Positions 12,035 to 23,200 of a DNA stretch of 64,000 nt are shown piece by piece (position 1 is the first letter of the stretch; each line of letters begins with the position of its first letter). The DNA is from Corythucha ciliata (lineage: Eukaryota > Arthropoda > Insecta > Hemiptera > Tingidae). The stretch spans positions 30,938,001-31,002,000 of the forward strand of contig CM075943.1 of the NCBI GenBank assembly GCA_038030265.1. The letters are read 5' to 3'. Both the position numbers and the translations under genes were made by a program. A model generated the notes under the pieces. That model made no database searches and was not told the DNA's origin. It saw only the letters and a program-made list of their open reading frames with translations.

Positions 12035-12273
12035 AGCTTGTTTCCGCTCTAACATCCATAAGGTCTGTCAATAAAACGGATGCTTCCACTCTTTTGAGTA
12101 ACTACGGCTCTTTGGAGCAAATTATAAAAGCGTCCGAACAATCCCTGGCTCTATGTCCCGGTCTGGGCAATCAAAAAGCGGTGAGACTGCGAGCCGCTCT
12201 TCGGACTCCATTTTTAAAAAGCGAAAAGAAAAATCAGGAAGTGGGAATTGCGAAATATTTCAAAGGAGTGTGA
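9777..12273 (+). CDS. ERCC1: ERCC1, DNA excision repair endonuclease subunit (4 exons, complete)
   Basis: ERCC1 is the catalytically inactive partner that positions XPF/ERCC4 for the 5' incision in nucleotide excision repair. Exons: 9777-9926, 10662-10859, 11768-11953, 12037-12273, all phase 0 with GT..AG introns, giving 256 residues (human 297). Residues 1-50 are a short, poorly conserved N-terminus. About 47-190 form the central nuclease-like domain, with [36 protein letters not shown] and [12 protein letters not shown]. Residues known in human ERCC1 to bind XPA (Asn110, Tyr145, Tyr152) are present in RGN, AYHN and PDY. About 190-240 form the tandem helix-hairpin-helix domain that pairs with XPF ([23 protein letters not shown]), followed by the conserved PFLK. 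The start is the first ATG in the frame, in the context AAAATGG. No other gene lies close by on the same strand. The identification is very secure. Confidence 0.96.
10028..10171. mobile_element. GGGCC-ended palindromic element in ERCC1 intron 1
   Basis: It begins TTAGGGCCTTTTCTC and ends GTGTGACAGGGGCCTTA, with an internal AAAGGCCCC. The GC-rich middle holds inverted GACGCTGACGC and GCGTCTGCGTC. Its right end resembles the right arm of the neighbouring hairpin at 10270-10343. It is probably a MITE, possibly composite. Confidence 0.45.
10270..10343. mobile_element. 74-bp hairpin micro-MITE in ERCC1 intron 1
   Basis: Almost the whole element is stem. TTAGGCCTCTTTCACACTTG runs into AGAAAAAAGACGC, then a short loop, then GCGTCTTTTCTCC and GTAAAAGGGGCCTTGG. 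It is one of the smallest foldbacks in the window and is related to the element at 10028-10171. Confidence 0.7.
10662..10859 (+). CDS. ERCC1: ERCC1 exon 2
   Basis: Sixty-six codons, from RGNALLKCF to ELRVLLIL. The acceptor follows a run of about 22 T (TTTTCAG|AGAGGC) and the donor is CTG|GTGAGT. It encodes the best conserved part of the central domain, including the XPA-contact Asn and two Tyr residues. Confidence 0.96.
10860..11767 (+). other. ERCC1 intron 2, holding degenerate ~30-bp units
   Basis: This 908-bp GT..AG intron holds diverged repeats of the kind CCCGTGAACCCATTATTTGA and CCCCGGAAACTGACGATTT between about 11030 and 11640. They resemble the arrays elsewhere in the window. It contains no exon. 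Confidence 0.6.
11768..11953 (+). CDS. ERCC1: ERCC1 exon 3
   Basis: Sixty-two codons, from [10 protein letters not shown] to VDSDPHSK. The acceptor is ATTCCAG|GTCGAC and the donor AAG|GTTCGT. It contains [13 protein letters not shown], the counterpart of human LILAWSPEEAG, and [15 protein letters not shown]. Confidence 0.96.
11999..12030 (+). repeat. ~32-nt poly-T tract in ERCC1 intron 3
   Basis: This almost pure T run lies just ahead of the acceptor AAACAG. It fills over a third of the 83-bp intron and serves as its polypyrimidine tract. Confidence 0.9.
12037..12273 (+). CDS. ERCC1: ERCC1 exon 4 (terminal)
   Basis: Seventy-eight codons plus TGA (12271-12273), from [15 protein letters not shown] to YFKGV. 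It carries the tandem helix-hairpin-helix domain and PFLK, followed by a lysine-rich tail about 17 residues beyond where the human protein stops. No clear AATAAA was seen close downstream. Confidence 0.95.
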   Translation, partial: LVSALTSIRSVNKTDASTLLSNYGSLEQIIKASEQSLALCPGLGNQKAVRLRAALRTPFLKSEKKNQEVGIAKYFKGV

Positions 12274-12521
12274 AACTTTATTTGTTAAGTCGTTTAAAGC
12301 TTTCTACTACCTCATTCTTTTATTTATATTTTTGTACACGAAAAATGAACATTATTCACAATATGAGAAAATCCGTTTTCCTTCGTATAGCTCTGGATCG
12401 TTTTGTTTACGAATTCCGTTCGCTCCCTCATTTCACTTTTTCGGTGGGCGTAGTCGAGGGCACTAAAGGTTCCTTAGGGGTTTCCTGGCTGGTACGGAAA
12501 TTGAGCATCCAAGCAATTTGA

Positions 12522-13346
12522 AGAAAAAAAAATTTCGCTCCGGCAGCTGGCGGTCGGAAAGAGTGCATTTCATTTTGTATTCGGATACCCTAAGCCGTCC
12601 CAGAAGTAGTAATGTTGAGACCATCATTTGTTTCGTTAATGTTTGACCCTCCCTCGTACTGTTTGCTGCCGGGTTTGTTTAAGCTGAACTTAATGGGAAT
12701 CAATGGCTATTTCAAAATGGAATCATCATACCGAATATAATGCTTCTGGAATCAACTGGTGATTTGTAGTGATTTTTTTACCATTTCAACCCCTATTTTT
12801 CCCCCTCCACCTTGACCGATTTGGCAAATGCAATACCGACCGGGGCCTTATGAATACTGATTTTTGTGCCAAAGCGCGTTCCGCTAAATTAATTTCTACG
12901 AGAGTTATCGTGCTAACAAGGCCTCACACTTACTTCCACCCCGCCGGGGACATCACCCCCTCCCCCTCGACTTTTTCAAAAAATTAAAATGGGAATCAAA
13001 GGCTAGTCTAACATGGAGTATACGTACCGAATATCATGCTTCTAGAATCAACTGGTGATTTTTGGTGATTTTTTTACAATTTCAAGCCCTATTTTCCCCC
13101 CCACCACCTTGACCGATTTGGCCCAAATGCAATACCGACCGGTTTCTTATGACTACTGATTTTTGTGCCAAAGCGCGTTCCGCTAAATTAACTTCTACGA
13201 GAGTTATCGTGCTAACAAGGAAACGGCCATATATATATATATGAATTCCGGAGACCACTGAATTCGTGTTCTAGAGGTTCTGAAACGTGAAAAAAACATG
13301 ACATGACCCATGTTTGCCACCATCACGACGAGACCAATAGTGCACT
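12522..13346. repeat. dispersed ~0.8-kb repeat, copy 1 (uninterrupted)
   Basis: It is closely similar to 23394-24898. It contains two tandem diverged units of about 300 bp, each with ATCAACTGGTGATTT, TTGACCGATTTGG, AATACCGACCGG and GAGAGTTATCGTGCTAACAA, followed by an (AT)n tract and GAATTCCGGAGACCACTGAA. It has no ORF. This copy lacks the 616-bp insertion found in copy 2 and so shows the empty site. Confidence 0.85.
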
Positions 13347-13829
13347 AAAAGGACAACACCGCGTATCTTTGAGTTTCTCGGTGTGGGGAATTTGAAAATC
13401 AATAGGGGGGTTTCTGTCAGACGAGCCACTAGAGGGGATGACATCGTGAAGCCACCGCTTCTGGCCACTAGCGTACGTTTTGAGGGTCAGCACGAATTTT
13501 CCCACAGACGGCGACCCCTCACTTGACAATTTCGTCACTCACTATTCCGCCGGTTTGAGAATTACAAAAATGTAATTTTGTGAATCTTGAACTCAGAAAA
13601 CCCAATGTGGCGGGGCTGGCTCCCTAAAAAGGTCCACTTCACGGATTTACACACGTTAAAAATCAAAATGTCCAGGGTGTACGGGTGAAGCCTCATTTTA
13701 AACCGCAGTTCCATGGGTTTCGCTCCTTTCAAAAACAAAATTTTAGCGAGATTAGCCGTTTCAAAGCCTCCCATTCGGGGACATCTTAATTTATTGACGT
13801 AGGTACTACACAGAAATCACCCTTAACAG

Positions 13830-14460
13830 AAAATTGGTCCTTTCCGCGTCAGGAAAAGCTCGATGGTCGAAAAGCCGCTTACTCGGTGCCAGGCGCGGAT
13901 TCAGAGTTTTTCTGGACGGGGGGGGGGGGGGGCGCCCAAAAAAGTTCCATTTCGTGTTTTCTCAATTTCAGCTGCCATCGAGCCCTTTTATCCTTGAAAT
14001 GGTCTCATTTTCTTACTTTGGCGGCTTTTATTTTAGTTTGTATTATTTGCATCGCAAAACGAGGAATTCGTGCGCTTTCTGAATTTTAGCCGCGTTTTTC
14101 CCGAAAATAATTGCTTCCTCTCAGTTCTACAGTGAACGAGCCTCTTTTCCCATTTTCAGTCGTGAAAAGGTCTCCATGAACCGCGAATCAGCTTAATTCC
14201 TTTATTTTGGCCCGGACGTAGGATTGCGAGACCACGAATGTGTGTGTTTTCCCAAGTTAAGACGCGAATATGAGCTCTTTTTCTCAAATTTATCCGCGAT
14301 TAGGCCTCTTCCCTTCATTTTAGCCGAGAATTGGTGGGTTGGCCACAGACCTTCCCCAAGGAACAGGGCATTATTATTGATCTTTTTATCAATTTTCGTG
14401 AGGATGTTGCAACGAAAAGGTGCGGCTTTTTTCTAAATTTTGGCCACGGATTAACGGAAA
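13830..14460. repeat. degenerate array of ~28-bp units (reverse orientation)
   Basis: Diverged units such as TTCATTTTAGCCGAGAATTG and CTGAATTTTAGCCGCG are the reverse complement of the GGCTAAAATTGAGAA unit seen at 15715-16010. Periodicity is approximate. Confidence 0.45.
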
Positions 14461-15714
14461 CGTTCCTAAATAACAGCGCACGCGAATCTTAAGGGCTATT
14501 CTAGAAGTCGTGAATGTCGACCAAATTCAGTGACATGGAATAGCGGTTCCACATTCTGCCACTTTTAGAGCTAACGTGGCTTAAAGGGGAGTTTTGGCAG
14601 TGACCGGCTTCTATTTGTCAATTGAACTGTTTGAGGGACTCATAAACCGTTGTATTTTGAAATAATAGCACCCTCTTATGGTGGGGGTTCACTAGTGGTT
14701 CCTCGACCCTCATTATTCGTACCCCTCCTATACCTTTTCTCCAAAACTTTGGCCGTATTTTAATGTCTCATTTTAATCTCCAGGAAATTCTACAGGAGCG
14801 TTAGGTCTTACTTTTTCAAAGTTCAATCCAGAAATAACTCTAAAACACCTTCGAACTTTGACCTTGGAAATTCATACCTACTCTTCCGTCGTCTTATTAG
14901 AACTTCCTGGAGATTACAACGAGACTCTGAGATCCGGGATTGGCGAAGAAATACGGCCTAAAATTTACGTGCACAAGTAAGGTTGGGTGTAACTGAAAGG
15001 GGTCGAGGAATCACGTGTGACCCCCCCTACCCCCACAACTCCAGGGGTTATCCGAAATCTAGACGGATTTTCAAGCTGAAGTTGAGTGAACATAGCAGTA
15101 AGGCCCCCCAACATGCTTTTTTCATTTTTTGGTCCGAGTCGAGGGAGAGGACATCCCGTGCACCCCACTCTGGATTCACGCTTGCTTGGTGCAATTCTGA
15201 CAAGTTGTTAAAGCCAAAATGACGATAGAATAACGTTTCCTCTTTAGATAGTGGATTTTTATTAGATTCGATTTTTAGATAGAGGATCTTTATACTATTT
15301 CATTACCTCAGATTAAACCCCAAGCTTAATAATTAATACAAAAAACAATGAACAAATAAAAAATCAGTTGGAGAGCGTGAAAAGAGCAGTCCTAACACTT
15401 CTCCTTCAACTCTGTTCAGTCGTGCGGGTTGAAGCCTACTCAACAGTACCAAAGTTTGTTTTTTTTATTTCTGCTTCTGGTGGTTACCCGGAAGGCAAAC
15501 GTTCACATTAGTTCAATGTTCACTTGAAATGAAAACCCTACTAGCCCGCCCACCAACTATGGATCCACCGGGGTGGCATTAGGGGTGATCGCCCCCTTAT
15601 TACAAGCCTTTAATTAAATCTACCACGCGGATCCCCTCCACTCCCGTGGCCACCGCTGGAACTGAGGTTATTTCTGCAAAAACATCATCCAATTCGCAGT
15701 TTATTGAGGCCCTT

Positions 15715-16010
15715 GTACAGCTAAAATTTAGGAAAAACGTTAATGTGCTGTTATTGAGAAAGTCAGCGGCTAAAATTGAGAAATTAACGGTGCTAATTCG
15801 TGATTAAAAGTGAAACAAAGGCTAATTAACGGCTAAAATTGAGAACAAGCGCTAATTTTCGGCAAAAATTGAGATGCAGTGCTCATTCGTAGGTAAAAGC
15901 GAGAGGTCGCCGAATCGTGATTTCTGGAGGCAACTTCGTGGCTAAAATTATGAAAAAGCTCTAATTCATGTAAAAGTGATAAAACGGCTAAAATTGAGAA
16001 AAGTCAGCCG
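15715..16010. repeat. degenerate array of ~28-bp units
   Basis: The core GGCTAAAATTGAGAA occurs exactly at about 15769, 15833 and 15985, with diverged forms between. Units alternate with GCTAATTCGTG-like segments. The same family recurs near 29150-29620 and 43960-44260. Confidence 0.7.
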
Positions 16011-16439
16011 TTTCTAGACTACGGATACACTACATATGGCTAAAAGGGAAAGGATAGCTAGTTCGCTGGTACGGTAACGCCGTAATCAATGGAGTAACGA
16101 GTTACTTTCCAGCCCTCAAGTTTAGCGTGCATTTTGGCTACTCGAAAGCCAGTTGTGTTATGCACAAAATAATGTGGTGTCGGTTACACACATAGTCGAC
16201 TTCTCCGCCAATCGGTCACTGAAAAAGTAGTTACCTGGTCCCTATAATTGGCAAACTAGCTCGTTAGCGAGCAGAACTGGTGGTTTAACTGATGCTGTCT
16301 TGTAAAGTTTTGGGACGAGAAATGTTGTGAAGATAAGCCCTGGATTGGATGCCTATTATTATGGTTAAAAAAAGAGCGTAAATCACTTCAGTATAAGGGA
16401 GAGGGGGAAGAAGAAGGCTTACACATTATATTAAAATCA

Positions 16440-16445
16440 TTTAAT
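16440..16445 (-). promoter_or_regulatory. possible polyadenylation signal of echinus (ATTAAA)
   Basis: ATTAAA on the minus strand lies about 230 bases after the echinus stop codon. No AATAAA was seen in this interval, so this common variant is the best candidate. Confidence 0.3.
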
Positions 16446-16676
16446 AAAAAATGCTCTTAAAACAGAGCTCATAGTAAATTGAATGGACATTCAAATCTTT
16501 CAGTATTATCAATTCACAATAAAAATCTACTCATAAAAATCTATAATTAGGTAAAAAAGTATATTAATAAACATTTCACAGAGAGATCATTGATTTGTAC
16601 ACACACAGAGCATAAGTAGCACAGCACAGCCACGGAACTTAACTTTTGAATAGCCTAGTATTTACAAAACCTATTT

Positions 16677-19600
16677 TCATGTCCTTGGCTTAAATCTCGA
16701 CATATAGAAATCACAATCCGCGCAGTAAATAGCCGGAGACGCGATAGGTTTTTTTTTGCACAGATTGCAAAGTGAGGGCCTGTTCGCCGTCTGATTGGAT
16801 GGAATCGGGGGTTTCCCGTAGTCCGTTTGCCGGGGCGGAGGTGGGTGCTGGTAAGTTGAATATTTGAGCGCTGTCTGCTGCGCCAACTGATTCATCGCCT
16901 GATGATTGGGTACTTGTAGGTAGGGTCCAGGCTCGACTGAGTTGGGAACTCCGTTACTGTTGACGAAACTGGGAGCTGGGTTCGAAGTTGAGCTGACCCC
17001 CGTGTAGTCACCCAGGAGTGGGCCCATCGGATTAGGGACTCGCTGGTACGGGCTGGGGAGCTGTTGAGCTTCGCGACGCGGTTGATTAGAGTCTACATGA
17101 ATGGGTGAGTCCTGTTGGTAGACGGTCTGAGGACGTTTGTTTTGGCTGGACATGAGGCCGTTTTGTTGAGTCCTCATTTTTTGAGGGAGAGGCAAGTAAC
17201 AGGACTGATTCATTTGAGTTTGGGATTGTTGCTGCTGCTGTTGCGTAGTCTGGGACTTCATGGACGGACTGGGTGAAGGGTGAGTGTTGTTCAACACTGG
17301 TGTTGACGGCGTGTGATTATTGTTGGGCATAGGTGGATGAGCGTAAGGCCCGTTTACTTGGTTCTGCTGTTGAGCGAAAGCACTTTGTTGAAGTTGGTGG
17401 GTGTAAGGACGGAGCTGGGGGTTACAGTTGGACACTGACTGAGAATGGTGATCAGAGTGAAAAGATACAGGAACAGGGCTTGGATTTTTGACATAGGGAT
17501 GATTCGGGTTGGTCTGGTAGTGATGGGTCTGATTGAGGATCTGAGGGTTAGTCATTCCCTGCTGTCTATTTTGATTTTGAATCAGAACTTGATTATATAT
17601 ACTGGGCGATGGAATGTTACGAGGGCTCCCAGGATGTGGTTGCTGCCTCAATGGCTGGCCCATAGCTGTGTGGGATGGTACTGCTTGGTAGGGACTCGTC
17701 TGAACAGCTGAGGATGTGGGCATCACTTGATTCGGAACGCTTACTGGTTGACTCTTCGTTGTGTAGAAGGGACTTGGAGTGGCTGACACAACCGCTGGTT
17801 GCCCACAAGAAGGAACGTTAAAAGGAGGGTTGCTGATTTGATTGTGCCCTGGAAGACCTGGTGAGTTATTCGACAAGTGATGTTGATAATGCTGAGGCGG
17901 CTGTGGGAAAGCATTTGGATGAGTATCGTACGGATTAGAATGATCAATAAATTGTGATTTCTGTGCGTTGTCAGACATCGACGGATCTTGAGAATTATGG
18001 ATAGGCTTCTGGTAGCTAAAGTGATGAGAGTTTAAGTGGCTATTTGATTCATTCTCCGCGGAATGAGAATTTCCATTGATTTCATTACTGTAATACTGCA
18101 TGGAATGCATTTGAGCGGAAGCGAGCCCGTTCTGAAGAGGAGGCATCATTTGAATGTTCGGATGGGGCATTTGCCCTGTGACGCCGTTGCTCTGCGCCTG
18201 AGCGATACTCACTGGAGTCAACCGGCTAATCTGCCTTGAAGGCATAGGAGACGGAAGAAGTCTTTGATAGCTCCTACTAATGGATGGTAAATCCTCCATT
18301 GGAGGCACTGGCACAGAGAAGCTTTCAACCGAGATGTTGTCATCAACAGGTGTCCCGACCTCATCTTGAAATATTTCCTTGATTTCAGCTGGAGTCCTAG
18401 CGGCACACTGTCCATAGCTACCAGAATCATTACGTTTTAGAGGCACGACGGAATGAACAGCAATCTCCTTGACTTCAGGCTGCGAAGAGTCTCGGTGAAG
18501 AACCGACCTTAAGACTCTTTCCAAAATAGGATTGGGAATGTAGGTGTTTGATCTGTCCTCCTCAGCGGTTGCCACTAAGACTACTTGTTCGCAGAATGTT
18601 ACATTCTTCTTTTTGGTAGACTTCCTAAGTGGGTCATCCAGCCGACTACTGCTTGCAAGACTGCTTTTGATTTCTCCAGTCTTAGGCGCGTCTGTCCCGC
18701 TCTTCATGTCCGAAGAGGAGGCGATTTTCGAAGGAGCTATTGTCAGTGGAGTAACTGGAAGCTTATCAGCAGGCGAGTTCCCTTGCTTCATGGGTTTGTC
18801 AACTTGGTGCAGGGTGATACATTCGAATTTCGACTTCAAATCCTTCACACTGCTGTTGCTTTGTAGGCTGTCAGTTTTAGTGACAGCCATTTTGGAATTG
18901 AGAGTGACTGAATCACAATATTGTCCAACCATGTCTTCACCTTGGTCACGCCGCCTGATTGCTGCTTGTTTGGCTTGGAGCTCTTTTAACCATTTCTCAC
19001 TTCCACTAGCCTTGTTAACGATAGCGCCATCAACGCAATCCACCGCATCCTTGAATCCATTGTCGTGAAGAATTTGTTGTCGTTTCAACTGAAGCTGTTC
19101 CAAAAGAGTGGTAGGGCTTAGAGAGTCAATCTCGTTCGGTGGAGGCGGGAATTCTTCACTGGCTTGTCGCGAATGAATCGCAGAGCCCAGCGGTGATGGA
19201 TACGGCGGTAGTATGAAACCATCTTCGTCTACAATGGCCGGTGCTGGAGAGTATTCGTTGACGGGCGAGTTCACTTGATGTACTTGAGCTGTCGTGACCA
19301 GTTTATGATGACTGTTGCTGTTCATCAAATATCCACCGTTGGCGTAGGTGACGGCGTCTGATGTACGTGAGTTGAACATTGGTGGTAGGCTCTGAGGCTC
19401 GTGGCCCCAATCGTTGTCCTGGTAGTTGGTATCAGGAAGGGGAAACAGCGGACGATCACTTTTGCTTAGTTGGGAAGTTGTGCGCAGGGGAGGTGGCGGC
19501 GGTACCTTAGCCATGTGGACTAATTTGCTCCCATGAAAAGTTTTCCGCATCAATTTACTTTTTTCCAAATTTGGATTCCCCGAGTATTCAAGGTGACCTT

Positions 19601-20272
19601 CTGACAGATACCCAGACAGAGTTCCCTGCCTTTCACCTTTACCGATGTTTGAGTCATCTTTCGATACGCCCTTTACCGCAACTTCGTCTTCTCTGAGATC
19701 CGGCATAGAACGGTTTTTCCTTTTGATAAGACCGCCCATAAGAAGTTTTCTTCGAATTTTGTGCTGCTTTTTATTCTGCTTTGGATCTTCAGATTTGAGC
19801 TGCTGCTTTTTCGCCTCTTTAGCAATTTGGTTTGAAACAAATTCCTTTTCTTTCTCTTTCTCTTTAGCTTCCTTCTTATTCATTCTTTCTTCGCTCTTCG
19901 CCCTCTTTTCATCCTTTTTGTTCGGAGACGGCTTATTGCGGTTGAGACTCCTTCCAGGGCGGTCGTAGATCATGTACTCTTCATCTTCGACAGCGTTGTT
20001 TTTCACTTTGGACGAGGACCTGGAGAGGAGACCACGTTTTTTTGGAAGTGTTGCGTAGATTTCAATGCTCTTTTCCGGACTCTTCTCGGGTACAATATCG
20101 CAAGAAGTTTTACTCAGGTCTTGAGACATTTGTTGAGCAGGCAGAGTGGCGAGCAGCTCTTTACTGTTTTGCCTCGAATGATTTCCCTTGTCTTTTGAAT
20201 TTTGTCGGGAGTGAGAACCGGATGATCTAGCACTGCAGCCACTTCCTTCACGGCTATGCCGACCCTCGGCAT
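16677..20272 (-). CDS. ec: echinus terminal exon (1,198 codons)
   Basis: The acceptor is TTGACAG|AT; the two bases complete a codon begun with C at 20415, giving His. The frame then runs unbroken to TGA at 16677-16679. The first third is Ser/Lys-rich, with a [12 protein letters not shown] charged helix and a basic [15 protein letters not shown] patch. The middle has Pro runs (KVPPPPPLR) that may bind SH3 or WW domains, and a [15 protein letters not shown] segment. The last third is Gln/Asn/Pro/His-rich with a short poly-Gln. The extreme C-terminus carries paired cysteines (CNLC and CADC, 11 residues apart), a possible zinc-binding element. The plus-strand open frames inside this exon are shadows. 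Confidence 0.95.
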
Positions 20273-23200
20273 CTGTCAATGAAGAAAAAAGTGAGGGGTT
20301 AGAAATATTTAGATGTCTGAATAATGCAAAGTTGTCAAAAGTAGGAGGTGGCAGTCACATCCTACATTCCCTTTCCAAAAAGTGATATTTATGTCTACTA
20401 TTATGGAAACTTACGTCTTGGTCCATTGGGGTCCTCAAGACGCTTATGAAGACTTCGCGCTTGCATCACGCACGTACTGTGTTTCATTCGAGCCGCCGAA
20501 GCTGATTGCGGATTGCTGTACGGAGCGTCCATAGCTTGACGGGCTTTACCCACGGCAGCATTTGCGAAAGACAACGCCTGCTCCAAGTCCTCGGTGACTT
20601 GGGAATGTTTGAGGAGCAAGTCGGCCTCCTCGCATAGACGCTCGCATTCTGAATGCGACGAAGAAAAAAAAAACCCTTTCAGTCATGACGCAAAATTTGC
20701 CGTTAGCCGAAGCTATGCTTTACCTGACTGAGGTTTCTTTTGAATTGCCTGCATGTTACCCAAAAGCGCTGGGGACTGATGCCCTTCAGGTATCTGTGCC
20801 AGCTATAAATCAAATTTAAATCTGATTACAACTTTGAAACTTGATTTTAATGGTGAATTAAAATGTACAACCTGAATGTTATGTTTTAGAGTCTGCTGAA
20901 TTGGTAAACTGTCAGTTGAAGACAGCGAATATGAGTCATATCCAGGATCACATTGACTGCCACTCGAACTGGATTCACCTCCCTTTAAGCTTGTTGGACT
21001 TCTCGGCACCATTTGGGTACTACAAGAATGGGAATTTAAATTAAATTCAACAATTTTTTTCGTAGCCTAATTTCTCCTACACTTACCGGCCGTGCATTTT
21101 GCCCAAAATGTACTGATAGGGGTTTTCCAGTGAAGTGGACGATGACGAGCTGGCGCTATTTCTGTCACCACTCCAATTCCCCGAGTCTCTTCTCACTAGC
21201 TCAGTACCTCCGCCAACACCTCGCCTTAGAGGTGTTGAGCCACCTAGACGACTCCAAGATTTTGACGGGGATGCCAGCCCTTTTTGCAGATGTAACGTAT
21301 TCTGGTACTCGTTCATTACTCCATTTTGATGCTAATGGCGAAGCACAAAATCATTAAGCAAGAGTCTCTATGGTCAATTTTTCTTTGTAATGAACCTACC
21401 GGTGTGGTATCGATGCCCAGCTGCTGCTGGGGATTCGGCGTCACAGCTCTTCTTTGCTGAGCGAGTGATCCCATGCTCGGTTTTTCGGGGCTCGGCGTTA
21501 GCGATCGTCTCGCATGTTGTTGATTCGCAAGTATCTGATCTTTTTCGATCGCTTTGTTCAGCCCAACAGCTCGCGCAGCGACAGTTATTTGAGTCGGCGC
21601 TCCTGACGAGTCAACGGGTGTACCGTCTGGGGCAGCGAAAAGTAAAAGTAAAGGCTGGTACCTGCCTCTGCGACATTTTTCCACGACCTACACGATACAA
21701 ATAATATTAGGCATTAGATCAATCAAATCATGCAATTTGTTCGACAAATAATTCAACAATATTTTTTTAAAAACTAACCTGCTCCCATTTAGGGCCAACT
21801 TCACGCACGTTCGCGTCATCGAAATAAATCCAAATTTTAAGTTTTGTATGAAAGAAAAACGTCGAATAGTGTTTGCCATAGTAAGTAACAACGCCAACTA
21901 GCTGATGAGAGCCATTTGTAGATGTTGGAAGGGGAGAAGGCGTGTGAAATACGTCGGAGAGTTTCAGAGTTGTTCTCAACGTACACAATAGAGACATTAT
22001 GTGTTCGAGCGGAGGGCGATCCGAGTCCCAGACGATTCCCACAGACACTATCTCTGGGCGGTTGGTTAGGGTTCGACGAATTTGTATTTTCGCACCACAA
22101 GCGCTCTGATACGAACAAAAGAGTTTTAGAATGAAATTGTTAATGAAAACTTTCCATTGACCTATGGGGGAACGGAAAGAGTAACTCACAGGGCAGTCGC
22201 GAATGTCACCCATGCCGCCTGCTCGTTTAAGCAGCTGTCCAAAAAGGTCTGGATGTGTGGGACTCGCTACTTGTTTTGCTTGGGAAATGAGAGCAGACGC
22301 AGAAACGTAATGAACCATCTATCAAATAAACAAAATATGATTAAAATGTTGTCAATAAATGAATGAACTCAAGTAAACAAACAGGTACCTGAGTGAATGG
22401 AAGTGGTTCGGATGTAGCACCACAGGCTCCACAGACGCTTTGTTCGACTAGGGTCATGGCGAACTTGATGTGAGGGATGCAGTGGCGAGCCACGCATAAG
22501 TCTTCGGCCTCATTACTCGCCAAATGGAAGTGAATTCGGAGTAAAATATTCTCCTAGAGAAGACAAAAATAAATTAATTAAATATAGCAACATTCCTCAG
22601 GCGAAAAAATTATGAAACTCACGAAACATTCAGCGGCATCATCCATAAATCCCAACTGAAACCGCTGTTGATCGAAAAATGACTCCGCCAACGCCCTGCG
22701 AAGAGCATCCGGAGGTAAAGCGCTCTCATGACTGAATTGAAGTTGTGAAAATAGCTCCTGCACACACAAAATGGGAAGGGAATGTTTTAAAATTCATTTG
22801 TTTTTCTCTAAATCCCAGTTTTAAGGTGTCAAGGGAAAATCCTTTTCCTCTAGCTACTCCGCCGGCAACCTTTTTTACCTCGACTTCTTCATGAGAGAAC
22901 GCAACTTCCTTTGTTCTTCCACAAAAGTTGAAAAGTCTTGGGAAAAACACACGCTCCAGGCACATTTATTAATGAGAACAGTAATAGCTTTTCCGGTCTC
23001 ACGCTCTTTTTTCCTAAAGCAATACTCTTAAGAAGGGCTTCCCTCTGCATTTCAATGAATAAAGGAAAAAATCGTTATTACGGCTGATGGTCAATCTCTA
23101 GTTCCCCCAAGGCAAAGGAAACGAAAAGAGAAATGAATGGTTTAAAGGGAAGTACTAAATGATGAGGGGGAGGGAGGAGGAGGTAAATTCACAGGTTGCA

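Larger units (their letters stand above)
12274..16676. other. 4.4-kb spacer between convergent ERCC1 and echinus
   Basis: No gene is supported. The spacer contains the dispersed repeat at 12522-13346, degenerate repeat arrays at about 13830-14460 and 15715-16010, a G run at about 13918, and the 3' UTR of echinus at its right end. Confidence 0.6.

Noticed and set aside
18544..19068. 174-codon plus-strand open frame
   Set aside because: It is the antisense shadow of the large echinus terminal exon, whose minus-strand reading is unambiguous.
19645..19968. 107-codon plus-strand hydrophobic frame
   Set aside because: It is the complement of the Lys/Glu-rich region of echinus, which yields Phe/Leu-rich shadow translations.
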